From Bacteroidota bacterium (lineage in GTDB: Bacteria > Bacteroidota > Bacteroidia > UBA4408), in NCBI GenBank assembly GCA_963169745.1, contig CAUJCU010000015.1:1-39133 (forward strand): a stretch of 39,133 nucleotides of DNA, written 5' to 3'. Under the pieces are notes generated by a model. The model ran no database searches. It had not been told where the DNA came from and saw only the letters and a list, made by a program, of their open reading frames with translations. Shown piece by piece: positions 24,543 to 32,623 of the stretch; position 1 is the stretch's first letter; each line of letters opens with the position of its first letter. Both the position numbers and the translations under genes were made by a program.

Positions 24543-25041
24543 TTTAAATTAAATAAAGTTTATAGTGCTTTGTTTTCAAAAAGAAATTATTGAGACAATT
24601 TCTAGATTTGAACCCTTGTTTACAACATAACTTATACTTTTAAATACTATGAAAGCTGTTTTCGTTGTAGTGTATTTAAAATGAATACACTTAAAATGAG
24701 TTACTTTAATAACAGGAGTAGTAAGCAGAATAAAAATGGAATCAAGTTTGAATTGCTACTTAAAAGTGAAAGGTCAGTTTTTTAAGAGGTTAATTTATTT
24801 ATGAATTATAGTTTATAGGTGCTCATAAACACTATTAAAACCAATAAGAATATCAAATAGGTAGATTATTTAAAGTAATTTTAATACTTTTATAATAGGT
24901 TATGTATAAAGTATTGCACATTATGTATTATAAAGATTCATTTTAGTATTATATTTATAGCCTTGTTTGTTTGAAAATTGTACTATTGTAGTTTTATTCT
25001 TGGCGCAGTTTTTGTGACTGTGTAGTAAATCAAAATTAAAA
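24543..25041. other. Long AT-rich intergenic region without a recognised gene
   Basis: Almost 500 bases with no convincing coding region. One 34-codon frame (24681-24785, starting MNTLKMSYFNN) has no recognisable family or promoter. A short inverted repeat GTGTATT / AATACAC (24670-24690, seven-base loop) is present without a T-run. The right end holds a likely promoter for the DUF4783-nadC unit. No tRNA or known RNA was recognised. Confidence 0.5.
24966..24996 (+). promoter_or_regulatory. Possible promoter of the DUF4783-nadC unit
   Basis: TTTG (24966-24969) and TAGTTTTA (24989-24996) are separated by exactly 19 bases. The -7 box departs from TAnnTTTG only at its last base. The leader would be about 40 bases. 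Confidence 0.4.
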
Positions 25042-25428
25042 ATGAAGAAGTTGCTTTTTTTTAGTACTGTTCTGCTTTTGTCCGGGTTTCTTTTGGCTGC
25101 TGATATTTTTTCGGATATTAACAATTCTATGAAAAGTGGAAATTACAAAACAATAGCTGCATATTTTAACACTTCAGTTGAGTTAAACATTCCAGGATCA
25201 GATGGATTGTATAGTAAAACGCAGGCTGAGCTGCTGATTAAAGACTTTTTTTCAAAAAATACACCAAGAAATTATCAAGTGAAACATGAGGGCGTATCTC
25301 AAGATGGTTCCAAGTATAGTATAGGTGTCTTAGAAACTACAGGAGGAAACTATCGCACTTATTATTATTTAAAAAACAATAATGGTAATTTTTTAGTAAA
25401 GGAATTACGAATAGAGAAAGACAGATAA
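25042..25428 (+). CDS. DUF4783 exported protein
   Basis: A 128-residue protein with an N-terminal signal peptide (KKLLFFSTVLLLSGFLLA, cleavage near 20). The mature part has an NTF2-like alpha/beta pattern: an initial helix (DIFSDINNSMKSGNYKTIAAYF in part), then ELNIPGSDGLYSKTQAELLIKDFF and beta strands (YQVKHEGVSQDGSKYSIGVL; YRTYYYLK; FLVKELRIEK). This matches DUF4783, a Bacteroidota family of unknown function typically found next to nadC. It lies 15 bases before nadC and is probably cotranscribed, but nothing in the sequence suggests a role in NAD synthesis. Confidence 0.85.
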   Translation: MKKLLFFSTVLLLSGFLLAADIFSDINNSMKSGNYKTIAAYFNTSVELNIPGSDGLYSKTQAELLIKDFFSKNTPRNYQVKHEGVSQDGSKYSIGVLETTGGNYRTYYYLKNNNGNFLVKELRIEKDR

Positions 25429-25443
25429 CCCTGATAAATAGAA

Positions 25444-26289
25444 ATGGCATCATTTGGAATAGAAGAATTTATAAAATTGGCATTAAATGAGGATGTTGGA
25501 AGTGGCGATTATACTACACTGGCTTGCATAGATGCGCAACAAGAATCAAAAGCAAGATTAATAGCCAAAGACAGTGGTATTCTGTCAGGAGTTGAGATAG
25601 CATTAATTGTTTTTAAAGAAATAGACAGCGATTTAAAGGTAAACACTTATATCCATTCAGCTCATGCTATCGAGAATGGAAATATTGTTTTAGAAGTAAG
25701 CGGAAAGACACATTCTATTTTGAAAGCAGAGCGCTTGGTACTCAATTTACTGCAGCGCATGTCGGGCATTGCAACCTTTACACATCAAATAAACAAGCTT
25801 ATAGCACATACGCGTTGCAAATTATTAGATACTCGTAAAACCACACCTGGTTTTAGATATTTTGAGAAATTGGCTGTAAAACATGGTGGAGGGGTAAATC
25901 ACCGATACGGATTGTATGATATGATAATGATAAAAGACAATCATATTGATTTTGCAGGAGGAATAAAGCAGGCGCTTATTAAAACGGATGCTTTTTTAAA
26001 AGCCCATCAATTAGTATTAAAAATAGAAATTGAAACCCGCAATATAAAAGAGGTTAAAGAGGTAATAAATAGTGGTGTTAAAGTGGACAGAATTATGTTG
26101 GATAATTTCAAACCTACAGAAATTAAAGAAGCATTGTGCTTGATTGATGGACAATTTGAAACCGAGGCTTCAGGAGGAATTGACCAAGACACTATAGTAT
26201 CTTATGCCGAAACCGGAGTTGATTTTATTTCTATGGGAGCCTTAACACACTCATATAAAAGTTTAGATTTGAGTCTGAAAGCATGTTAA
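25444..26289 (+). CDS. nadC: Nicotinate-nucleotide pyrophosphorylase (quinolinate phosphoribosyltransferase)
   Basis: A 281-residue cytoplasmic enzyme of de novo NAD synthesis, converting quinolinate and PRPP into nicotinate mononucleotide with release of CO2. Signatures: NEDVGSGDYTT (15-25), ERLVLNLLQRMSGIAT (96-111), the quinolinate-binding LLDTRKTTPGFR (127-138), HGGGVNHRYGLYDMIMIKDNH (147-167 in part), a later KIEIETRN, and EASGGI near 240. Complete and of normal length. The YihY-type gene follows after 4 bases, so DUF4783, nadC and yihY appear to form one unit. nadA and nadB are not in the window. Confidence 0.96.
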   Translation: MASFGIEEFIKLALNEDVGSGDYTTLACIDAQQESKARLIAKDSGILSGVEIALIVFKEIDSDLKVNTYIHSAHAIENGNIVLEVSGKTHSILKAERLVLNLLQRMSGIATFTHQINKLIAHTRCKLLDTRKTTPGFRYFEKLAVKHGGGVNHRYGLYDMIMIKDNHIDFAGGIKQALIKTDAFLKAHQLVLKIEIETRNIKEVKEVINSGVKVDRIMLDNFKPTEIKEALCLIDGQFETEASGGIDQDTIVSYAETGVDFISMGALTHSYKSLDLSLKAC

Positions 26290-26293
26290 CAGA

Positions 26294-27262
26294 ATGACCG
26301 AAATTTTTAAAAAATGGATTCATAAAATTAGCCGTCACAAGTTTTCAATCTTTCTTATTGATTTAAGTAAACGTATTATTTTGCCCGGCTTTGAAGGTGT
26401 TCCATTATTCTATGTTATTGTGTTTTTTATTGAAAATTTACGAAATTTAAAATTAGGTAATCAGGCGGCTTCACTATCTTTCAAGTTCTTTTTAGCTATA
26501 TTTCCAGGACTCCTTTTTTTAATTACTTTAATACCTTATATCCCGGTTCACAATTTTCAAGATTTACTTTTTAATTTATTAAAAGATTTAATGCCTCAAG
26601 GAGTTTTTCAGGCCTCACAAGAAACATTTATTGATTTACTGAACAACAAAAACGGAGGACTTTTATCATTTGGTTTTATTTTTGCTCTTTATTTGGCTAC
26701 CGATGGAGTTTATGCCATGATGCGAGATTTTAATGAAACTTCTTTTATTATTGAAAAAAGACCAGCATATAAAATTAGATTGATTTCGATTTTGCTTGTT
26801 TTTATAATTACCTTTTTGCTCGCATTGGCCACAACTCTAATTGTTTTTAGCGGGTGGTTTTTTAATTACCTTTTGCAGCATGAACTTATTAATGATAGTA
26901 TTACATTATATGGACTTCTTTTAGTGAAGTGGGTTATTTTACTAGGTTTGTTATTTACAGCCATTTCTTTCTTGTATTACTTTGGACCAAGCGGCAGTAT
27001 TAAATACAAGTTTATTTCGGCAGGAAGCACTTTAGCAACTTTACTGTTCATATTTGTTTCTTCGGGTTTTGCCTATTATGTTAATAATTTTGGGAACTAC
27101 AATAAGCTTTATGGCTCAATAGGTAGTATTATTGTAGTTATGCTGCTAATAAACTTTAATGTATTTGTAATTTTGTTGGGCTATGAGCTGAATAATAGCA
27201 TATACTTGGCTAAGCAAAAGCACTTGGCCGACAAACAAAAATTAACACCACCTATTATATAA
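26294..27262 (+). CDS. YihY/BrkB-family membrane protein
   Basis: A 322-residue inner-membrane protein of the YihY/virulence factor BrkB family (UPF0761), often misannotated as ribonuclease BN. The family signature GNQAASLSFKFFLAIFPGLLFLI (55-77 in part) is clear. Six hydrophobic segments are visible (about 37-48, 60-83, 126-142, 160-190, 207-228 and 235-290). The usual YGSIGSIIVVMLLINFNVFVILLGYELN (in part) lies near the C-terminus, followed by a short charged tail. Function is unresolved; transport is often suggested. It follows nadC by 4 bases. Confidence 0.9.
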   Translation: MTEIFKKWIHKISRHKFSIFLIDLSKRIILPGFEGVPLFYVIVFFIENLRNLKLGNQAASLSFKFFLAIFPGLLFLITLIPYIPVHNFQDLLFNLLKDLMPQGVFQASQETFIDLLNNKNGGLLSFGFIFALYLATDGVYAMMRDFNETSFIIEKRPAYKIRLISILLVFIITFLLALATTLIVFSGWFFNYLLQHELINDSITLYGLLLVKWVILLGLLFTAISFLYYFGPSGSIKYKFISAGSTLATLLFIFVSSGFAYYVNNFGNYNKLYGSIGSIIVVMLLINFNVFVILLGYELNNSIYLAKQKHLADKQKLTPPII

Positions 27263-27269
27263 CTTAAAC

Positions 27270-27277
27270 TAACTTTG
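27270..27277 (+). promoter_or_regulatory. -7 promoter box of the coiled-coil lipoprotein gene
   Basis: TAACTTTG matches TAnnTTTG and ends 23 bases before the ATG, just after the yihY stop. It is identical to the box of the dehydrogenase gene. No -33 TTTG at the usual spacing. Confidence 0.5.
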
Positions 27278-27300
27278 CCTTAATAATTTAAAATTATATT

Positions 27301-28152
27301 ATGAAAAAGCTCTTTTTTGCACTTACAGCATTAACATTAAGTCTTTCATCTTGTAAGAACGATAACCAGCAAGAACAATCTCTTACCGACAGTTTGAAAT
27401 ATGCTAATGAGGGGTTAAAAATGGTAGTGAGTGAAAAGGATTCCAGTATTGAATCATTTATTGTTGCTTTTAACGAAATACAAGAAAACTTAAATGAAGT
27501 GAAAGCCAGACAAAAAATGATTGCAACAAACTCAGGAGATGCTGAATTGAAAAAGAATATGAAAGATCAGATTATTTCTGACATACAAGGTATTAATGAG
27601 TTAATGGAACGTAACAAACAAAAAATTGCTTCTTTACAAGCAACCATAAAAAAATCAAATGGGAAAGTGGAAGAGTTAGAGAAAATGGTTACTTTTTTAA
27701 CGACACAATTGGAAGAAAAAGATTTAGAGATTACCAACTTAAAGAATCAATTAGAGCGTTTAAACATTGAAATTGCCGAAATTACATCTAAATACGAAGA
27801 GAAATCTGAAGAGAGCAACCAAAAAACACTTCAGTTAAATACGGCTTATTACGCTATTGGAACTAACAAAGAACTAAAAGAAAAGGGAGTGCTAACTAAA
27901 GAAGGAGGTTTTATTGGCTTAGGAAAAACCAAAAAACTGGCTGATGATTTTGATAAAACATATTTTACCAAGATTGACATCACTAAACAAAAGAGTTTCT
28001 CATTAAATGCCAAAAAGGCAAAACTTATTACGAACCATCCTCATAATTCTTATCAAATTGAAGGAAACAAACGAGCCGAAAAGTTGGTGATACTTAACCC
28101 TCAAGAGTTTTGGGCAAGCAGCAAATACATGGTTATTGTTGTTGAAGATTAG
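27301..28152 (+). CDS. Coiled-coil lipoprotein of unknown function
   Basis: A 283-residue lipoprotein: the signal peptide ends in LSLSSC with the lipidated Cys at 18, followed by KNDNQQE, which has no clear retention signal known to me. Residues about 20-185 are helical and heptad-rich (NELMERNKQKIASLQATIKK; VEELEKMVTFLTTQLEEKDL; NLKNQLERLNIEIAEITSKYEEK in part), so a long coiled coil is expected. A compact C-terminal region (about 190-283) begins LNTAYYAIGTNKELKEKG and includes GGFIGLGKTKKL and AKLITNHPHNSYQIEG, ending in EFWASSKYMVIVVED. I recall similar proteins as widespread in Bacteroidota, without an assigned role. It has its own promoter and is convergent with the DUF2027-Smr gene. Confidence 0.8.
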   Translation: MKKLFFALTALTLSLSSCKNDNQQEQSLTDSLKYANEGLKMVVSEKDSSIESFIVAFNEIQENLNEVKARQKMIATNSGDAELKKNMKDQIISDIQGINELMERNKQKIASLQATIKKSNGKVEELEKMVTFLTTQLEEKDLEITNLKNQLERLNIEIAEITSKYEEKSEESNQKTLQLNTAYYAIGTNKELKEKGVLTKEGGFIGLGKTKKLADDFDKTYFTKIDITKQKSFSLNAKKAKLITNHPHNSYQIEGNKRAEKLVILNPQEFWASSKYMVIVVED

Positions 28153-28236
28153 TTTTAAATTAACCTTTTGTATTAACATATAAGCCTTAGATAAAATATT
28201 TTATAAGAAAAACAGGAGGGAAACGAGAAGCTCAAC

Positions 28237-29208
28237 TTAAATAAATTCGACTTTTAGGGCACCTTTCCCATATTTTTGATAGCTGGCTTCGTAATACTTT
28301 ATTCCCTTATATTTTATTAGTTCTTTTAGTAAAGCTTCTTTTAAAATACCTTTACCTACACCATGAATAAAAACAACAGAGGCATAATTCTGTTGTATGG
28401 CCTCGTCCATTTTTTTTCGAAATAAGTTAAGTTGCAGCTCTAAATATTGATAGTGATTGGGTTGTGTAAAATCTTCTATTATTTCAGTGATATGTAAATC
28501 GAATTCTTCTTCTTTTCTATTATAATGATGGGGTTTTGAATTTTTATTTACTTGATTTTCATCTTTTGATTTGAAGTGTATATTTTCAATATTGATGTTC
28601 TTATTTTGGGTTATTATTTCTGTTTCGGAGGCTACACAAAAATTTATTGCTACACTTTTTATCATATTTGAGAAGCAATAACCTGATGGTTTAAAAAATT
28701 TATCAGCTTTTATTTTTATTTCTTTTTGAAGAGGAGGGATTAAAAGTTGCTGTCGGTCTAAATTAAACAAACATTGAAACCATAAGTTACAGTACATTTC
28801 AGTTTCAGCAGCATTTATAGAAACAACTTTGCTTGTATTTCCAGCGTTTATTTGTGCTTGATAAAACATCAGTTTTTTGTTGTTATCAATCTGGTATAGT
28901 TCAGCGTAAAAGCTATAATCTGTATTGTTGACTAGGAATAAGTCTAAACCATCATCATTATTACAGTTGTTTTTGGGTATATAAAATAAATAGACTCCTT
29001 TATTGTTTTTTTCATGCAGTGGCAAGTACGTTTCTCCCTGTTGGGATTTGGCTGCTTTCGGAAGTAATATCAATTCTTTTTCACGAAATTTTCTTGTAAA
29101 ACCATCTTTGTCGCAAACATCAATAGAATTGTCACGATTAATGGCAGTTACAACCCCCTCAGCTTTTTCGTTAAGTATAGAAACGTTATCGCCTAGCTTA
29201 AAATTCAT
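28237..29208 (-). CDS. DUF2027 and Smr domain protein
   Basis: A 323-residue cytoplasmic protein. The N-terminal part (MNFKLGDNVSILNEKAEG, then GVVTAINRDNSIDVCDKDG) is a KOW/Tudor-like opening; residues about 60-195 are a beta-rich DUF2027 region (PLHEKNNKGVYLFYIP; DYSFYAELYQ). A charged low-complexity linker (200-234) leads to a C-terminal Smr domain (235-323) with the hallmarks DLHITE (237-242), HGVGKGILK (282-290) and GKGALKVEF (314-322). Smr domains are DNA or RNA nicking modules, usually fused to MutS2; here the MutS2 of the same window has none. The gene begins 2 bases after ridA, so the two are translationally coupled. Its cellular role is unknown. Confidence 0.88.
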   Translation of the reverse strand: MNFKLGDNVSILNEKAEGVVTAINRDNSIDVCDKDGFTRKFREKELILLPKAAKSQQGETYLPLHEKNNKGVYLFYIPKNNCNNDDGLDLFLVNNTDYSFYAELYQIDNNKKLMFYQAQINAGNTSKVVSINAAETEMYCNLWFQCLFNLDRQQLLIPPLQKEIKIKADKFFKPSGYCFSNMIKSVAINFCVASETEIITQNKNINIENIHFKSKDENQVNKNSKPHHYNRKEEEFDLHITEIIEDFTQPNHYQYLELQLNLFRKKMDEAIQQNYASVVFIHGVGKGILKEALLKELIKYKGIKYYEASYQKYGKGALKVEFI

Positions 29209-29210
29209 GG

Positions 29211-29591
29211 TTATTTACATGCAATCATGCTAATTTCAACGTTAACACCCTTTGGAAGCCCTGCTACAGCAACCGTTTCACGTGCTGGGAAGTTGCTGCT
29301 GAAGTAGGAAGCATAAACCTCATTTACTTGTTGAAAATGTGACATGCTACTTAAGAAAATAGTTGTTTTTACAACATCTTCAATTTGATAACCGGCAGCT
29401 TCAAGTACTGCATTAATATTTTTCATTACCTGATGCGTTTCTACGACAATATTGTCTATTACGAGCTCACCGTTTTGCGGGTTAATTGGAATTTGACCTG
29501 AAAGAAACAACATGTTGCCAAATTGAACAGCTTGGCTGTATGGGCCAATAGCTTGTGGTGCTTTTGAGGTATGAATTATTTTTTTACTCAT
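29211..29591 (-). CDS. ridA: RidA family 2-iminobutanoate/2-iminopropanoate deaminase
   Basis: A 126-residue trimeric YjgF/YER057c/UK114 protein that hydrolyses reactive enamine/imine intermediates released by PLP enzymes. Landmarks are APQAIGPYSQAV (11-22), LFLSGQIPINPQNGELV (28-44), and FPARETVAVAGLPKGVNVEISM (101-122 in part) with R104 and E119, the active-site residues of true RidA. Full length. It precedes the DUF2027-Smr gene by 2 bases. No clear promoter box was found upstream. Confidence 0.95.
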   Translation of the reverse strand: MSKKIIHTSKAPQAIGPYSQAVQFGNMLFLSGQIPINPQNGELVIDNIVVETHQVMKNINAVLEAAGYQIEDVVKTTIFLSSMSHFQQVNEVYASYFSSNFPARETVAVAGLPKGVNVEISMIACK

Positions 29592-29644
29592 AATGTTATA
29601 TTAGACGGTGTTTGTATTTTATAAACAGCCAATTTACTTTAAAT

Positions 29645-29664
29645 AATTGTTTCTGAAAACAATT
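29645..29664. repeat. Perfect inverted repeat in the gap between ridA and the CpxP-like gene
   Basis: AATTGTTT (29645-29652) and AAACAATT (29657-29664) form an eight-pair stem with a four-base loop. It lies downstream of the ECF sigma operon on the minus strand, where a terminator would be expected, but no T-run follows. The remaining bases between 29592 and 29828 show nothing else. Confidence 0.4.
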
Positions 29665-29828
29665 TGTAAAAAATTAGCAGCGCTTGCCGTGTAATTGCAG
29701 AAATTTAACTGGTGTTGGTTCTCAAAAACTATACATAGAAGATTACCACATCTATACAGTAATAAAACAAAGTTTTACTATATGAACTTGAATATTCGAT
29801 AGTGTAAATTTGTTCTCAATAATGTATT

Positions 29829-30278
29829 CTAATTTTTATTTTTACCTTTCAGTTGCCGAAGCAATTCACGTTTAAAATCTTCTTCTGCTTTAAGGAGTAA
29901 AGCAGCCTTTTTAACTGAGAGTGTTTGTTTAAATTGGGTGTAATATTGTTTTTGTAATTGTGCCTCACTTATTTTAAAATCACATTCATTGTCAATAAAA
30001 ATATTCGCATCTTTATCTGTCCAAGTACTATCATTAAACATAATTTTGTTTTCTTTTTTTCGCGACTTTCTCATTTCTTCGAGCTTATCTTGATACTCGT
30101 TATAAACGGGCCAAAAAGTTTGTGCTTCTTTTGGAGATAGGTTTAGTTCTTTTGTAATAAAGGCCACTTTGAGAGATTTTATTTTTTCTTTCTTTTCATT
30201 GTTGCGCTGTGCTTTTAGTAATATAGGCTGTTGTAACAACAGAGCTATAAAAATAAGTTTAATCCAGTTTTTCATCAC
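29829..30278 (-). CDS. CpxP/Spy-like periplasmic protein
   Basis: A 149-residue exported protein. The signal peptide (KNWIKLIFIALLLQQPILLKAQ, in part) is followed by an all-helical, highly charged mature region: KEKIKSLKVAFITKELNLSP, then EAQTFWPVYNEYQDKLEEMRKSRKK, and a C-terminal helix rich in Lys (KKAALLLKAEEDFKRELLRQ). The pattern ITKELNLSPKEAQTFWPVYNEY (in part) is the form of the LTxxQ-type helices of Spy/CpxP proteins in Bacteroidota, which sense or chaperone misfolded envelope proteins. Identification rests on pattern, not on a signature residue. Seven bases after the membrane protein gene; last gene of the sigma operon. Confidence 0.7.
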   Translation of the reverse strand: MMKNWIKLIFIALLLQQPILLKAQRNNEKKEKIKSLKVAFITKELNLSPKEAQTFWPVYNEYQDKLEEMRKSRKKENKIMFNDSTWTDKDANIFIDNECDFKISEAQLQKQYYTQFKQTLSVKKAALLLKAEEDFKRELLRQLKGKNKN

Positions 30279-30285
30279 TTCATTT

Positions 30286-31011
30286 TTAGATTTCTTGTAT
30301 AATATCGTCTATATAAACCTCATTTTCTATGAGGTAACTACTAATAACTGATGGTGTTATACTATTTTTAGTACTTTTTATTTCAATAAGTTCAGGATTG
30401 TCAATTTCTTCTACTAAGCTGCTTTCATCAATTTCATAAACACCACCCATGGTAACATTAATTGAATTAGCTGAAGGAGATTCTATTAATTTTTGTTCTC
30501 CATTTTGATATATATTTAATATAAAATATGTAGCCATCATTAGAAAACAAGCAGTGACCATTGCAATACGATATGGCTTTAAAAGTGGTGAACTTGTTTT
30601 TTCTAGTTTAACTTTTTGATGGTATATCCGATTTTGTATTTGTTGAGGTAATTGCTCAAAGTAGCCTTCTGCACAATCCGTTTCTTTCATTTGATGGCAA
30701 ATTAAAGCATGCTGTTTTATGAGTTCAGGAAATTGATTGAAATAGTTCTTAGGAACAACAAATGGGTTTTTTAAATTTGATGCGTAACGATTAGCCATTT
30801 GTTCGGAGAGCTGCTCATAATACTCTTGTGGAGGTTCAAAATAGCTTGTTTTAGCTATTAGAGCATGTTTTGAAATATTTAGTTCTAATGTTTCAAAATA
30901 ATTGGGAGGAACAGAAAATACATTTTCGAAACAAACATGCTCTATAGTTTCAAGATTGGGTGCATTTTGAACAGTATTAAGAGGCTTATTATTTGGTAAA
31001 GAAGTTTTCAT
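30286..31011 (-). CDS. Single-pass membrane protein with internal repeats, possible anti-sigma factor
   Basis: A 241-residue protein of the ECF sigma operon. Residues 1-145 are cytoplasmic by prediction and hold four copies of a short motif with the pattern P-x-x-Y-F/Y-x-x-L/F-x-x-x-I/M (34-46, 60-72, 86-98, 114-125). The two halves repeat at about 52 residues: VPPNYF..SKHALI then EYYEQL..NR in one, and VPKNYF..KQHALI then GYFEQL..NR in the other. One membrane helix (147-168) and a short acidic periplasmic tail follow. Location and topology fit an anti-sigma factor, but no zinc-binding HxxxCxxC motif is present. Same strand, 40 bases after the sigma gene and 7 bases before the CpxP-like gene. 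Confidence 0.65.
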   Translation of the reverse strand: MKTSLPNNKPLNTVQNAPNLETIEHVCFENVFSVPPNYFETLELNISKHALIAKTSYFEPPQEYYEQLSEQMANRYASNLKNPFVVPKNYFNQFPELIKQHALICHQMKETDCAEGYFEQLPQQIQNRIYHQKVKLEKTSSPLLKPYRIAMVTACFLMMATYFILNIYQNGEQKLIESPSANSINVTMGGVYEIDESSLVEEIDNPELIEIKSTKNSITPSVISSYLIENEVYIDDIIQEI

Positions 31012-31051
31012 GACTCAATTCTTTTTTTTGACATTTCTCAGTGGTAAAGGT

Positions 31052-31600
31052 TTAATACGACCTGAGATCAGTTTCAATTTTTTTTACAGCATGATGATAG
31101 GAAGCCTTAAGTGAACCGATGGAGGTTCCTAATATTTCGCTTATTTCATCATACTTTAGAGCTTCAAAATATTTCATATTAAAAATTAGTCTTTGCTTTT
31201 CGGGAAGTTTTAATACTGCTTTTTGTAATCTTAATTGTATAGCGTCTCCTTTAAAATACGCATCACTTTCTAGTTGCCTTGATAATTTATGTTCAATATT
31301 AATAATAGGAACGAAAAAGTGAGTTCTCTTTTTCTTTAAAAAATTTAGTGATTCGTTTGTGGCAATACGATAAAGCCAAGTGAAGAGCTGTGCTTCTTCT
31401 TTAAATTCATCCAGATGATGCCAAACCTTAATAAAGGTGTTTTGTAATACATCATCAGTATCTTCGTGAACAATCAACATTCTGCGAATGATACTATACA
31501 GTTTTTTCTGATACTTTTTGATTAGTAGATTAAAGGCGAGATTTTTTGTATTCTCTGCTTTAAACATTTCCAGAAGTTCTTTATCGCTGTATTCTTGCAT
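31052..31600 (-). CDS. ECF RNA polymerase sigma factor (sigma-70 family)
   Basis: A 182-residue extracytoplasmic-function sigma factor. Region 2 includes EDTDDVLQNTFIKVWHHLDEF (46-65 in part) and FTWLYRIATNESLNFLKKK (73-91), which bind core polymerase and the -10 element. Region 4 spans about 132-177 with LPEKQRLIFNMKYFEALKYD and the recognition helix GTSIGSLKASYHHAVKKIE. No region 3. It heads an operon with a repeat-bearing membrane protein and a CpxP-like protein, suggesting control by an envelope signal. No consensus TAnnTTTG box was found upstream, so the operon could be autoregulated through a different promoter, but no motif can be shown. Confidence 0.93.
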   Translation of the reverse strand: MQEYSDKELLEMFKAENTKNLAFNLLIKKYQKKLYSIIRRMLIVHEDTDDVLQNTFIKVWHHLDEFKEEAQLFTWLYRIATNESLNFLKKKRTHFFVPIINIEHKLSRQLESDAYFKGDAIQLRLQKAVLKLPEKQRLIFNMKYFEALKYDEISEILGTSIGSLKASYHHAVKKIETDLRSY

Positions 31601-31650
31601 AGTTCCTATTGTTTATTAAGGTACAGCAAAAAAGAACAGTTATTAGGCCC

Positions 31651-32607
31651 TTATTTTTTTCGGGCTATAACATTTAGTGCTGCCTTAACAATGTTTGTAC
31701 TTGTCAAACCATATTTAATCATTAATTGTTCGGGAGTACCACTTTCCCCGAAAGTATCATTAACCCCCACAAATTCAAGAGGGGTAGGGTAATTTTGGGA
31801 TAGTGTTTGCGCTATACTATCACCAAGACCGCCATTAATTTGATGCTCTTCGGCACTTACGGCACAACCTGTTTTTTTTACTGAGGATAAGACCGCATTC
31901 CGATCAAAAGGTTTAATGGTGTGTATATTTATTATTTCAGCACTAATACCTTTTTCTTTTAAAATGTTATGAGCTAAAAGTGCCTGCCAAACTAAATGGC
32001 CGGTTGCAAAAATACTTACATCGTGGCCTTCCATTAGTTTTAGGGCTTTCCCAATTTCGAATTTTTGATTTTCGGGAATAAAATTTGGTACTACAGGACG
32101 CCCGAATCTCAAATACACAGGACCCTGATGAGCCGCAATGGCTATAGTTGCTGCTTTGGTTTGATTATAATCACAAGGGTTTATAACAACCATACCGGGC
32201 AGCATTTTCATAAGCCCTATATCTTCAAGGATTTGATGTGTAGCCCCATCTTCGCCTAAGGTTAATCCGGCATGCGAGGCACATATTTTTACATTTTTTC
32301 CGGAGTAGGCAATACTTTGCCTGATTTGGTCATAAACGCGTCCAGTTGAAAAATTGGCAAAAGTACCGGTAAAGGGTATTTTTCCTCCAATAGTTAAACC
32401 GGCAGCAACACCCATCATGTTGGCTTCAGCAATACCAACTTGAATAAATCTTTCGGGAAACTCTTTGGCAAATGCATCCATTTTCAACGATCCCGTAAGG
32501 TCGGCACAGAGAGCCACTACGTTGGGGTTGTTTTTTCCGAGTTCTAATAAACCTGCTCCAAAACCAGAGCGTGTATCTTTTTGGTTAATTACCGGGTATA
32601 ATGACAT
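31651..32607 (-). CDS. Transketolase, C-terminal half (split subunit)
   Basis: A 318-residue protein covering only the pyrimidine-binding and C-terminal domains of transketolase. The catalytic Glu is E61 in [24 protein letters not shown] (118-125) is the conserved transketolase motif; [12 protein letters not shown] and [11 protein letters not shown] mark the C-terminal domain. The N-terminal half that binds the thiamine diphosphate phosphates is absent from both sides of the gene (MutS2 upstream, sigma factor downstream), so the partner subunit must be encoded elsewhere. Split transketolases are known in Bacteroidota, commonly as adjacent genes. A related split DXP-synthase-like role is less likely. 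Confidence 0.9.
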   Translation of the reverse strand: MSLYPVINQKDTRSGFGAGLLELGKNNPNVVALCADLTGSLKMDAFAKEFPERFIQVGIAEANMMGVAAGLTIGGKIPFTGTFANFSTGRVYDQIRQSIAYSGKNVKICASHAGLTLGEDGATHQILEDIGLMKMLPGMVVINPCDYNQTKAATIAIAAHQGPVYLRFGRPVVPNFIPENQKFEIGKALKLMEGHDVSIFATGHLVWQALLAHNILKEKGISAEIINIHTIKPFDRNAVLSSVKKTGCAVSAEEHQINGGLGDSIAQTLSQNYPTPLEFVGVNDTFGESGTPEQLMIKYGLTSTNIVKAALNVIARKK

Positions 32608-32623
32608 AACAAAATATTTGTTC

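Noticed and set aside
24681-24785. Small 34-codon open frame
   Set aside because: No promoter, no hydrophobic or conserved pattern and AT-rich context; such frames are expected by chance.
29265-29290. Sequence GTTTCACGTG as half of a parS site
   Set aside because: Only the left half of TGTTTCACGTGAAACA matches; it falls in the conserved RidA coding segment ARETVAVAG and the right half is absent. No other parS-like site was found near parAB.
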